Positions 26,375 to 34,664 of a DNA stretch of 64,000 nucleotides are shown piece after piece. The position numbers and the translations under genes were made by a program. The notes beneath the pieces are model-generated. The model was not told the origin of the DNA and did not search any database. It worked only from the letters and a program-made list of their open reading frames with translations. Within the stretch, counting starts at the first letter, position 1, and every line of letters begins with the position of its first letter. The DNA is from Aliivibrio wodanis (GTDB taxonomy: Bacteria > Pseudomonadota > Gammaproteobacteria > Enterobacterales > Vibrionaceae). The DNA is taken from positions 1,429,801 to 1,493,800 of the forward strand of contig LN554847.1 in NCBI GenBank assembly GCA_000953695.1, given 5' to 3'.

Positions 26375-27259
26375 GTGAAAACCAGTCAAATTGAAATGTT
26401 TTTATATACGGTTGAAACTGGCTCTATTGCAGAAGCCGCGCGTAAATTACAAAAAAGTCGCACAACCGTAAGTGCTGCACTCAATACATTGGAAGATGAA
26501 CTTGGTGTTTCTCTATTAAGTCGTACAGGTAATCGTATTACCCCTACAGAGATTGGGGCGTCGATTGCGAATGATTGCCAGCGTATGTTGCTTATCAGCA
26601 ATGATATTACGAGTAAATGCTCACAATATAATGCAGGTATCGCCTCAACAATTAGAGTTGTAAGAGACGATGCACTTCCTGAGTCTATTTGGCGTGAAAT
26701 TTTAGCCCGAATGAGTCGAAAGTTTCCTAATACCTGTATCTCTATTTATGTCGCACCCTCTCCTGAATTAGAAAATATGGTCACCCAAAACATGGTTGAT
26801 GTAGCTTATGGTCTCTTCCCGATCAATAATCGATCAATACACTTACACCAAAATGAGTTAGGGCAAATTCGGTTAATGTCGGTCGCACATAAAGACCATC
26901 CATTAAGTCAACTCAGGAAAGTTAATCAAATTGATTTAGAAACCAACACTGAAATTATTGTTAATTACATCACTGATGATGAACTAATCGCAGTGGAATC
27001 TAAATCCAGCAAATATATTGCATTAAACTTTTATGAACACCTTCGTGATGCCGTATTAGATAAAACAGGCTGGTCTTCAGTGCCTGCATTATTAATGAAC
27101 GAGTACTTACGTGATGGAACATTAAAGGTACTTAGACATAATCGAGCTATGAACTGGCTGTCTTTTACGGAGATAACCAAAGCAAATATGTCTCGTAGTG
27201 TGATTATTGATTGGCTATCAGAACAAGTTGAAGATTATTTATTAGAAGTCTCTGAATAA
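26375..27259 (+). CDS. LysR-family transcriptional regulator
   Basis: A 294-residue LysR protein initiated by GTG seven bases after AAAGGAA. The helix-turn-helix is at residues 1-60 (MKTSQIEMFLYTVETGSIAE and KSRTTVSAALNTLEDELG). The effector domain has the usual two-lobe periplasmic-binding form. It is divergent from the CDF-like gene with a 125-base gap and is followed by the amylase gene 163 bases on, so either could be a target. Effector unknown. Confidence 0.83.
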   Translation: MKTSQIEMFLYTVETGSIAEAARKLQKSRTTVSAALNTLEDELGVSLLSRTGNRITPTEIGASIANDCQRMLLISNDITSKCSQYNAGIASTIRVVRDDALPESIWREILARMSRKFPNTCISIYVAPSPELENMVTQNMVDVAYGLFPINNRSIHLHQNELGQIRLMSVAHKDHPLSQLRKVNQIDLETNTEIIVNYITDDELIAVESKSSKYIALNFYEHLRDAVLDKTGWSSVPALLMNEYLRDGTLKVLRHNRAMNWLSFTEITKANMSRSVIIDWLSEQVEDYLLEVSE

Positions 27260-27422
27260 CACATTCAAGAAATTCATGACAAAAATGCGACGAAAAATTT
27301 ATTTTTTGACTTAATTATCAGTATTAAATATTGACACTGTGAATCAAGTTCAATTAGGTGATAACGTTTTTCTATATTTTTAGCTACCCAATGACGGATT
27401 TTACAAAATAGCAGTGGTAGAC

Positions 27423-28940
27423 ATGAAATATAAAAAACAAAAAATAAGCTTACTTGCCCTTACAATCTTAAGCTCTTTTAACGCTTACTCTCAACAAAAT
27501 GGAACTATGATGCAATACTTCCATTGGTACAGCCCAAACGATGGAAGTTTATGGTCAGAAGTAACGACTAATGCAGAAGCACTATCTGATAATGGTATTA
27601 CCGCTCTATGGTTACCACCAGCCTATAAAGCCGACGGTGGTATCAATGATGTAGGTTATGGAGTCTACGATATGTACGACTTAGGTGAATTTAACCAAAA
27701 AGGTACCGTTCGAACTAAGTATGGAACCAAAGAGCAATACCTAACTGCAATTAATAAAGCTCACGCAAATAATATTCAAGTCTACGGTGACGTCGTTTTT
27801 AACCATCGAGGGGGGGCAGATGGAAAACGATGGGTAGACACAGTAAAAGTTGATTGGAATGATCGCAATCAAGAGCTTGGCCAACAATGGATTGAGGCAT
27901 GGGTCGATTTCTCTTTCCCTGGTCGAAATGATAAATATTCAGATTTCCATTGGACTTGGTATCACTTTGATGGTGTTGATTATGATGCTGCAACTGGTGA
28001 AAAATCCATTTTTAAATTCAAAGGAACAGGTAAAGCATGGGATTGGGAAGTCAGTAATGAAAATGGTAACTACGACTATTTAATGTATGCCGACCTCGAT
28101 ATGGATCACCCTGAAGTAAAACAAGAATTAAAAGACTGGGGCGAATGGTATTTAACTATGACAAAAGTTGACGGCTTCCGTATGGATGCTGTTAAGCATA
28201 TAAAATATCAATATCTAAAAGAATGGTCTGAACATATGCAAGCAGCATCAGATAAAGATCTATTTATTGTGGGGGAATATTGGAATTATGATGTTAATCA
28301 ATTACATAATTTCATTACTAAAACTAACGGAGAGATGTCTTTATTTGATGCACCATTACACATGAACTTCTACCAAGCCTCAATTAAAAATGGGTATTTT
28401 GATATGGGTTCAATCATGAATGGTACGTTAATGAAAGATAACCCAACCAAAGCAGTTACCTTAGTTGAAAACCACGACACCCAACCAATGCAAGCTCTTG
28501 AATCCCCTGTTGAGTATTGGTTTAAACCCCTTGCTTATGCTGTGATCTTACTGCGAGAGGAAGGCTACCCAAGTGTCTTCTACCCCGATTATTATGGTGC
28601 AAAATATAAAGATAAATATGACATTAATCTTGCCCCAGTTAAACACCTAAAAGAGCTAATAACCCTACGTAAAGATTTTGCGTATGGTAAACAAAACAGC
28701 TATTTAGATCACCAAGATATTATTGGTTGGACTCGGGAAGGTAATAATGAGCATCCTAATGCAATGGCCGTTGTTATGACAGATTCTTATGCTGATGCGA
28801 AATGGATGTATACCGGTAAAAAAAGCTCTGCGTTTAAAGATACTTTAGGCAACAGAAGTGAAACTATTTGGACGGACGCTAATGGATGGGGGCAATTCCC
28901 TGTGAATGAAAAATCTGTTTCCGTTTGGATAAGCCAATAA
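27423..28940 (+). CDS. secreted alpha-amylase (GH13, subfamily-5-like)
   Basis: A 505-residue enzyme with a signal peptide (about residues 1-23) and the liquefying-amylase N-terminus GTMMQYFHWYSPNDG. The GH13 regions are all present: DVVFNH at about 123-128, GFRMDAVKHI with nucleophile Asp255, VGEYW with acid/base Glu285, and VENHDTQ with Asp352. It hydrolyses internal alpha-1,4 bonds of starch or glycogen outside the cytoplasm. The ATG at 27423 is preferred over an upstream GTG. There is no maltose gene cluster nearby, so it appears to be a free-standing extracellular degrader. Confidence 0.92.
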   Translation: MKYKKQKISLLALTILSSFNAYSQQNGTMMQYFHWYSPNDGSLWSEVTTNAEALSDNGITALWLPPAYKADGGINDVGYGVYDMYDLGEFNQKGTVRTKYGTKEQYLTAINKAHANNIQVYGDVVFNHRGGADGKRWVDTVKVDWNDRNQELGQQWIEAWVDFSFPGRNDKYSDFHWTWYHFDGVDYDAATGEKSIFKFKGTGKAWDWEVSNENGNYDYLMYADLDMDHPEVKQELKDWGEWYLTMTKVDGFRMDAVKHIKYQYLKEWSEHMQAASDKDLFIVGEYWNYDVNQLHNFITKTNGEMSLFDAPLHMNFYQASIKNGYFDMGSIMNGTLMKDNPTKAVTLVENHDTQPMQALESPVEYWFKPLAYAVILLREEGYPSVFYPDYYGAKYKDKYDINLAPVKHLKELITLRKDFAYGKQNSYLDHQDIIGWTREGNNEHPNAMAVVMTDSYADAKWMYTGKKSSAFKDTLGNRSETIWTDANGWGQFPVNEKSVSVWISQ

Positions 28941-29249
28941 ATTAATAACTTATATCATTGGCAGTCAATTTTTTAAACTGGCTGCCTTAACCCAACCTTA
29001 AAATAAATCTCTCATTCCAATTCTAATAATTATCTCTTCATTCTTATTGATTCCATAATTTAATAGATAAATAGTCTAATTAATCACCATCGATATAGTT
29101 ATTATTCGAGGTATAAACGGTTATTTACTTAAAGTCTCCGAATAAATGTTTATATATCGCTCAATAAACAGTACAGTACGCGCAATTAATGAAGTTCAAA
29201 TAAACTTTATCGAAACATCTATATTTAACTCTTTGATACATGGATCTTT
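28941..29249. other. intergenic region after the amylase gene
   Basis: A GGCAGTCA / TGGCTGCC hairpin at 28960-28986 (8 bp with one wobble, loop rich in T) probably ends the amylase transcript. The remaining 260 bases are AT-rich with no open frame or recognised motif; the last part must carry the promoter of the LysE gene at 29250. Confidence 0.5.
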
Positions 29250-29867
29250 ATGAGCATTGAAACCTATTTACTTTTTATGGCTGGTATGTTCGCCTTTTGT
29301 GCGATGCCCGGCGCTGATTTCTTCTACGTTCTTTCAAGAGCCTTAAGTGGTGGTGGAAAAACAGGTATCTATGCAGCATTTGGCGTAGCTACTGGTGTTC
29401 TATTTCATACCTTTTTAGCCGTGGTTGGTTTAAGTGCGCTATTACTCTCTTCTGCAACAGCTTTTACCATCATCAAATACATTGGTGCAGCCTACTTATG
29501 CTATATCGGCTTTAAAATGTTTACCGCTAAAGGTGGAATTGCCGAATTAGAGACAGCAAAGAAAACATCAAACATAAAAGTATTTCAACAAGGCATTTTA
29601 ACCAATGCATTAAATCCTAAGGTTTGTTTAACATTTGTTGCTTTCATTCCTCAGTTTTTAACACCAGAAACCTCATCACCATCAATGATTGGAATGCTCG
29701 GTATTACAACCGCCTTCATCGCTTTACTATGGTTTATCTGTATTGCCACTTTTGCCGGCAAATTTAGAACCGTTATAGCAGAAAGCAAAGCGTTTTCTAA
29801 TCTACTTAAATACGGTTTAAGCTCTTTATTAGTAGGCTTTGGAGCTAAGTTAGCACTAACTAATTAA
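29250..29867 (+). CDS. LysE/RhtB-family exporter
   Basis: A 205-residue inner-membrane protein with six helices and the conserved CAMPGADFFYVLSRALSGG segment (residues about 17-35) that replaces the PGP motif of LysE, as well as NALNPKVCLTFVAFIPQF in the centre. It probably exports amino acids or homoserine lactone-like compounds. It stands alone and ends at a strong terminator. It is the second LysE-family gene in the window, and shares no regulator with the first. Confidence 0.85.
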   Translation: MSIETYLLFMAGMFAFCAMPGADFFYVLSRALSGGGKTGIYAAFGVATGVLFHTFLAVVGLSALLLSSATAFTIIKYIGAAYLCYIGFKMFTAKGGIAELETAKKTSNIKVFQQGILTNALNPKVCLTFVAFIPQFLTPETSSPSMIGMLGITTAFIALLWFICIATFAGKFRTVIAESKAFSNLLKYGLSSLLVGFGAKLALTN

Positions 29868-29903
29868 TACCAAAAACAAGTACAAATAGAAACCAATAAA
29901 TAC

Positions 29904-29940
29904 AAAGGTTGAAGATAGCGATATCTTCAACCTTTTTTTT
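29904..29940. terminator. strong rho-independent terminator
   Basis: AAAGGTTGAAGAT / AGCG / ATCTTCAACCTTT forms a 13-bp stem and is followed by TTTTTTTT. It serves the LysE gene and, on the other strand, has AAAAA-rich flanks for the convergent secreted-protein gene. Confidence 0.88.
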
Positions 29941-29961
29941 TAAAGCAAATTTCATTAACGA

Positions 29962-30636
29962 TTATAAGCCTGACATATTAATTTTATGGCCTAAGTACAT
30001 TACATCCACTTTTGCATAACCAAGAGAAACGGCTTCAAATTGCTGACTTAGTTCACGTGCATGTACTTCATCTTTTGCCATGATAGAAACAGAGTATGTT
30101 GGACGCGTTGAACCATCTTTCACAGTTTGTGTATTAATATACGATGACGTCACTAGCCCTGATGAATTCAAAGTAACCACACGCTGTAAATCAATCCCAA
30201 TCACGCGATCCATTTCCATTACATCAATATCTGCATTCCATTCAAACATCAATGCATAGTTCTTATTCATCGGTGTATTATCTAACCACTTTTCACCTAA
30301 TGGCTTAATATTATCAATACTTACTAGCTTTTCTTTGTAAAATGGAAGGCCTGATAATTTATCTTTTACGTCTTTTTCACTATCCGCTTGAATAACAAAA
30401 CGTAAAATCCCCATAGGCTTACCATCAATGTCACTTTCAACTAAAAACATATCTTTAACTTCTTTTGACTTAATTAGCTCACTAAATGCAGAGCGCTGCT
30501 CACTCATCATATCCAATACTTTTTCTGCATCAGTGGTGTTCCAATTAAGAGCAACACCATAATCTGCCGCTTGCACAGTTGCTGTAAAACCCAATATTGA
30601 TGTGATCAGTAATGTTGAGGTGATTAATTTTTTCAT
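29962..30636 (-). CDS. secreted protein with two tandem ferredoxin-like domains
   Basis: A 224-residue exported protein with a signal peptide ending AQAA-like at about residue 23 (FTATVQAADYG). The mature part is made of two similar halves: YGVALNWNTTDAEKVLDMM to NIKPLG (about 26-113), and YALMFEWNADIDVMEMDRV to VMYLG (about 127-218). Each has the strand-helix-strand order of a dimeric alpha/beta-barrel (YciI/ABM-like) unit. No named family is recognised. It lies 53 bases after the cytochrome c' gene on the same strand, suggesting a shared transcript and a periplasmic role linked to it. Confidence 0.6.
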   Translation of the reverse strand: MKKLITSTLLITSILGFTATVQAADYGVALNWNTTDAEKVLDMMSEQRSAFSELIKSKEVKDMFLVESDIDGKPMGILRFVIQADSEKDVKDKLSGLPFYKEKLVSIDNIKPLGEKWLDNTPMNKNYALMFEWNADIDVMEMDRVIGIDLQRVVTLNSSGLVTSSYINTQTVKDGSTRPTYSVSIMAKDEVHARELSQQFEAVSLGYAKVDVMYLGHKINMSGL

Positions 30637-30689
30637 GACTTTATTCTCTCTAATTTAATAATTTTATGTTGTTGTAATGAGACTTTAAC

Positions 30690-31121
30690 TTAGAAACGTG
30701 AACGGTAGCTTCGATGGCACCCGTTACATGTATCTTGCGCTTGTTCTAAACTATTCTCGGCTAATTCTTGATTTTGTTGCTGGCTTGCTTTGTACAATTG
30801 AACAAAGCCCGAATCCATCTCATTCAGTAGCAGATTGAATTTTTCGGGTTTATCCCAAACAGCCTTTTTAGCTTTACTTCCTTCTTGGCTTCCTTCTGAA
30901 AAAGCCGTTTTCAATAATTGACTATGCATAACTAATTCATGACTGATCACTTCAATTTCTCTCCAATTAGGTGCTTCTTCATCAATCATTCCCTCTATGT
31001 GTTCTGATTGCTTTTCAATTAATGAAAACGCTCTCTGTCTTGCATCAATCAATTCAGGTGCTGTTTGTGCAAGTGCAATACTAGGTAATAAAACGCATAA
31101 GCTAAGTATTAATTTGTCCAT
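30690..31121 (-). CDS. cytochrome c', periplasmic
   Basis: A 143-residue protein: signal peptide MDKLILSLCVLLPSIALA, then a four-helix bundle with a C-terminal haem-attachment site CNGCH (about 133-137) followed by RSYRSRF. The position of CXXCH close to the C-terminus is the hallmark of cytochrome c'. Family members bind nitric oxide or carry electrons in the periplasm. It is divergent from a cytochrome b561 gene at 31252, across a long palindrome, so electrons could pass from quinol through b561 to this cytochrome; this is inferred from layout. Confidence 0.85.
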   Translation of the reverse strand: MDKLILSLCVLLPSIALAQTAPELIDARQRAFSLIEKQSEHIEGMIDEEAPNWREIEVISHELVMHSQLLKTAFSEGSQEGSKAKKAVWDKPEKFNLLLNEMDSGFVQLYKASQQQNQELAENSLEQAQDTCNGCHRSYRSRF

Positions 31122-31163
31122 TATTTCTCTCGATTTAATTCTGATTCGCTTTAAGTTGGGTTT

Positions 31164-31209
31164 AATTTACACAACAACTGTTGCACATGCAACAGTTGTT
31201 GTGTAAATT
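31164..31209. promoter_or_regulatory. 21-bp-arm perfect inverted repeat, probable operator
   Basis: AATTTACACAACAACTGTTGC at 31164-31184 is followed by ACAT and then its exact reverse complement to 31209. It lies in the 130-base gap between the divergent cytochrome c' and cytochrome b561 genes and is not followed by a T tract in either direction. The MarR-type regulator encoded two genes away (31895) is the obvious candidate to bind it. A position across both promoters would repress both arms at once. Confidence 0.65.
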
Positions 31210-31251
31210 ATTTCCTAGATACTTAATCTATCAACTATCAGGAAACAAAAT

Positions 31252-31884
31252 ATGAAAATTTGGGATTTACCAACACGTTTATATCATTGGCTTCAAGCTG
31301 TACTTTTTATTGGATTAGCCGCAACAGGGTTCAATGGTGAAGGTCCACATATTTATTTAGGCTTAGCTCTTTTTATTCTGATTATGTGGCGTATTGTTTG
31401 GGGAATTGTCGGAAGTGATACAAGCCGTTTTAAGCACTTCATCTCTTCCCCTAAACGTACTATTCGTTATCTATTAGGAAAAGAGCCATCAAAAGCAGGT
31501 CATAACCCAGCAGGATCTTGGATGGTAATCTCAATGATCATTACTTTATTTATTCAGTGTATATCAGGGTTGATTCTTGCGGGAATGTTTGATCATATTC
31601 CTTATGCAGAGAGCATACTTAATGATGATGTATTTGATGCGGTAGTTATTATTCATGGTATTTGTGCTCGATTACTTCCTGCTCTCGTTGGTTTCCACCT
31701 ATTCGCTATTTTAGTTTACAAACTACGTTCAAAGCCTCTTGTATGGGCAATGATCACCGGAGTACAAAAAAAGGAGTCATACGATCAATCATATTCAAAT
31801 ATCGTATTTGCCTCTAATAAACGCGCTTTATTGGTGCTTGTTGCTACGGGATTAGTTACTATTGCAATAGTTGCAACATCATAG
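31252..31884 (+). CDS. cytochrome b561-type membrane cytochrome
   Basis: A 210-residue inner-membrane protein with four to five helices and the diheme cytochrome b561 pattern: His12 in YHWLQAVL, a second His in the LGLA/HIYLGL region, and HGICARLLPALVGFHLF near residues 135-151. This type (cytochrome b/b6 domain, YceJ/CybB-like) passes quinol electrons to periplasmic c-type cytochromes. It is the first gene of a two-gene unit with the MarR regulator 10 bases downstream, and is divergent from the cytochrome c' gene that may be its partner. The last helix is close to the C-terminus. Confidence 0.82.
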   Translation: MKIWDLPTRLYHWLQAVLFIGLAATGFNGEGPHIYLGLALFILIMWRIVWGIVGSDTSRFKHFISSPKRTIRYLLGKEPSKAGHNPAGSWMVISMIITLFIQCISGLILAGMFDHIPYAESILNDDVFDAVVIIHGICARLLPALVGFHLFAILVYKLRSKPLVWAMITGVQKKESYDQSYSNIVFASNKRALLVLVATGLVTIAIVATS

Positions 31885-31894
31885 GTATAAGAAG

Positions 31895-32323
31895 ATGAAA
31901 GAAGAATTTGATCGTCAAAGCAGCTTCGGTTGGATGGTAAATGTCGTAGCTAATAAAGCCTCAAAATCCTTTGAAGCAGAGCTAAAACAACACGGGTTAA
32001 CTGTAGCTTTATGGCCAACCATGATGTGTTTATGGGAAGAAGAAGGTGTTACGCAACGTGATATATCTGAAAAATCAAAAGTCGAAAACTCCACTACAAC
32101 TCGTACATTAGATAAATTAGAGAAATTAGGACTTGTTGAGCGACAAGCAGATCCAAATAGTCGTCGTTCATTTCGAATTTATCTTACAGCCAAAGGTCAA
32201 GCATTAAAAGAAACACTATTACCGATACCTATTTCGGTTAATAAGCAGATGCTAAGTTCATTAGAGCTAAATGAACAAAAAGAAATCATTCGGTTACTAC
32301 AAAAAATGGTCGCAACTATTTAA
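31895..32323 (+). CDS. MarR-family transcriptional regulator
   Basis: A 142-residue winged-helix repressor: helical dimer arms, DNA-recognition region GVTQRDISEKSKVENSTTTRTLDKLEKLGLVER (about residues 48-80) and the wing PNSRRSFRIYLTAKG. The ATG at 31895 has AGGT upstream and gives the family length; an upstream TTG is less likely. It follows the cytochrome b561 gene by 10 bases and probably autoregulates through the inverted repeat at 31164-31209, since MarR proteins bind such palindromes. The effector is not known. Confidence 0.85.
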   Translation: MKEEFDRQSSFGWMVNVVANKASKSFEAELKQHGLTVALWPTMMCLWEEEGVTQRDISEKSKVENSTTTRTLDKLEKLGLVERQADPNSRRSFRIYLTAKGQALKETLLPIPISVNKQMLSSLELNEQKEIIRLLQKMVATI

Positions 32324-32330
32324 ATAAAAC

Positions 32331-32371
32331 TCCCCCCATCTATAAATCGTAATTACAGAAAAATGGGGGGA
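32331..32371. terminator. GC-stem hairpin after the MarR gene
   Basis: TCCCCCCAT at 32331-32339 pairs with ATGGGGGGA at 32363-32371 around a 23-base loop. There is no T tract after it, so it may stop transcription weakly or protect the 3' end. It separates the MarR gene from creB. Confidence 0.5.
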
Positions 32372-32423
32372 ATCTCAAGTTAGCAAGTACGCCGACTGAA
32401 TTAACTTAAAGGATCACATAATT

Positions 32424-33107
32424 TTGGCTATTTTAATCATTGAAGACGAGTTTACCATTGCTGAAAATCTCATTCATGTATTAGAAATGGATGGTTACGA
32501 AGTAAACTGGTTTCCAACAGCAGGAGAAGGATTAGCTTTCCTTAAAGAGTACGAACCCGATTTACTTGTCTTAGATGTCGGCCTACCTGATGGTAATGGA
32601 TTTGAACTGTGTAAAACTATCCGAGAGTTCTCTATGATACCCATTATTTTCCTTACTGCTCGCAATGATGAACTTGATCGTGTTGTTGGATTAGAAATTG
32701 GCGCAGATGACTATGTCACTAAACCTTTTAGTCCACGAGAAATGCTCGCTAGAATTAAACTTCGTATAAAATCTCGACCAGTACTACCCTTATCTCCAAC
32801 ACCTGAAATTATTAACAATAATAATTTATATGCTAAAAACTTTGATTATTACTTCAATAGCCAGCCTCTGAGTTTAACTGCTGTAGAGTTTAAAATTCTG
32901 GATAAATTAATCCAAGTCTCTTCCAATATTCTAAGTCGTGAACAATTAATGATCTCTGCCGACATGGCTCCAGATGCAGTTTACGAGCGAAATATTGACT
33001 CACACATCAAAGCCATTCGCAGCAAACTTAAGCCTTTTGGTATATCTGAGCGTATTTATACTAAACGTGGTTTTGGTTATTACTATTGCACAAAGGTACA
33101 AGAATGA
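32424..33107 (+). CDS. creB: response regulator CreB
   Basis: A 227-residue OmpR/PhoB-type regulator. The receiver domain has the acidic pair ED at residues 7-8, phospho-acceptor Asp in LLVLDVGLPDG at about 52 and Lys in DDYVTKPFSPREM; the winged-helix output domain ends RIYTKRGFGYYYC. Synteny with a sensor kinase and CreD fixes it as CreB of the CreBC system, which responds to growth in minimal media and to penicillin-binding-protein stress in related bacteria. Translation starts at TTG with AAAGGA upstream. The stop overlaps the creC start (ATGA). Confidence 0.85.
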   Translation: MAILIIEDEFTIAENLIHVLEMDGYEVNWFPTAGEGLAFLKEYEPDLLVLDVGLPDGNGFELCKTIREFSMIPIIFLTARNDELDRVVGLEIGADDYVTKPFSPREMLARIKLRIKSRPVLPLSPTPEIINNNNLYAKNFDYYFNSQPLSLTAVEFKILDKLIQVSSNILSREQLMISADMAPDAVYERNIDSHIKAIRSKLKPFGISERIYTKRGFGYYYCTKVQE

Positions 33108-34555
33108 GTCAATGGCCAAAAATCCCACTTGGAATACGACTGTTCTTTCTTTACTTTATATTGGTTGGAATGACCGCTTATGTTGTTAGTAAAACCGTTA
33201 TTCAGGAACTGAAACCTACAGTACGCCAAGTCAGTGAAGAAATACTAGTCGACATGGCAAATTTGCTTGCCGTATTAGTAGAAAAAGACCTTACCCATAG
33301 TGAGATAAAACAAGGCCAGTTCTCGAAATTACTCACCGCTTACGATAAGCGAGAGCCAGAGGCTCGTATCTGGGAAATAGGAAAAAAAACAATTAATCAC
33401 CGCATTTATATCACAGATAAAAATGGCATCGTCGTTGCTGATTCTTGGCAAGAAAACATTGGTGAAGACTATTCACAATGGAACGATGTTTATTTAACTC
33501 TGCAAGGGGAATATGGAGCTCGTAGTACTATAGAAGACCCAAGCGACTCACTCTCGACTATAATGTATGTCGCAGCACCCATTTACTATCAAAAAGAAAT
33601 CATCGGTACCGTTACCGTGGCAAAAGCGAATCGTTCAGTTCAGCCATTTATCGACATATCTAAACGTAACGTGATGTTTTGGATGGTATGGATGAGTGGG
33701 TTAGTATTGTTAGCAGGGGCTTTAATTGCTTGGCGCATTAATTCAGCTCTCAGTAAATTAGAGAATTACGCAGAAAAAATGGGCCGAGGAGAAAAAGTTA
33801 GTAAGCCTATATTTAGAATTTTTTATGAATACAGAACACTTAGCAACGCACTAGAAAACATGAGAAATCAACTCGATGGCAAGCAATACGTTGAAGACTA
33901 TGTTGCAACCCTTACTCATGAATTAAAAAGCCCCATCTCTGCAATTAAGGGAGCCAGTGAGATATTACAAATGCCATTACCTAGTGAAAAAATCACACGC
34001 TTTGCAAGCAATATAGAGCATGAAAGTGATCGAATGCAATACTTAATTGACAAGTTATTAGAGCTAGCACGATTAGAAAAACGTCCTCAGCTTGAAAATA
34101 TTAAACTACTTGATAGTAAAGCTATGTTAGAAGAGGTTATTCAAGCCTCAGATGCTCGCTTAAGCCAAAAATCAGTCACCTGCTCTCTCACCGTCGATAA
34201 TCATACCGAGGTATGGGGAGATGAATTCTTACTAAAACAAGCTTTGTTTAATATAATGGATAATGCTCTCGATTTTGTTTTCATAGAAGGGGAAATCCAA
34301 TGGAAAGTATTAACCTCTAAAGATCACATCACCTTCTCAATCTTTAATCATGGTGTTCAAATTCCGGCATATGCAATGGGTAGATTAACTGAGCGTTTCT
34401 ATTCATTACCAAGAAAAAATGGTGCTAAAAGTACAGGTTTAGGGCTTAATTTCGTTGAACAGATTGTAAAGTTACATAATGGGTCGCTTACCATTGAAAA
34501 TGTCTTAACTGGAAATAATGGCGTAAAAGTAGCACTTAAGCTACCAAGATCATAA
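33104..34555 (+). CDS. creC: sensor histidine kinase CreC
   Basis: A 483-residue membrane kinase. TM1 is near residues 12-30 (LFFLYFILVGMTAYVVS), a periplasmic CreC-type sensor follows, TM2 is near 193-210 (MFWMVWMSGLVLLAGAL), then a HAMP-like linker and a HisKA H-box THELKSPISAIKG (phosphorylated His), N-box NIMDNALDF and G-box STGLGLNFVEQIVKLH. The start overlaps creB by four bases, so the pair is translationally coupled. It phosphorylates CreB. The 109-base gap to creD may contain a CreB-regulated promoter. Confidence 0.87.
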   Translation: MSQWPKIPLGIRLFFLYFILVGMTAYVVSKTVIQELKPTVRQVSEEILVDMANLLAVLVEKDLTHSEIKQGQFSKLLTAYDKREPEARIWEIGKKTINHRIYITDKNGIVVADSWQENIGEDYSQWNDVYLTLQGEYGARSTIEDPSDSLSTIMYVAAPIYYQKEIIGTVTVAKANRSVQPFIDISKRNVMFWMVWMSGLVLLAGALIAWRINSALSKLENYAEKMGRGEKVSKPIFRIFYEYRTLSNALENMRNQLDGKQYVEDYVATLTHELKSPISAIKGASEILQMPLPSEKITRFASNIEHESDRMQYLIDKLLELARLEKRPQLENIKLLDSKAMLEEVIQASDARLSQKSVTCSLTVDNHTEVWGDEFLLKQALFNIMDNALDFVFIEGEIQWKVLTSKDHITFSIFNHGVQIPAYAMGRLTERFYSLPRKNGAKSTGLGLNFVEQIVKLHNGSLTIENVLTGNNGVKVALKLPRS

Positions 34556-34664
34556 CGCTCTCAACGCCATAAAAAGCTCAACTCCACAAAAACTCCATAT
34601 AACCTTCATTTGTTCTCCAAATAACAGCTTTATCTTATAAGCATCAGTTAATTGGAGAGCAATA

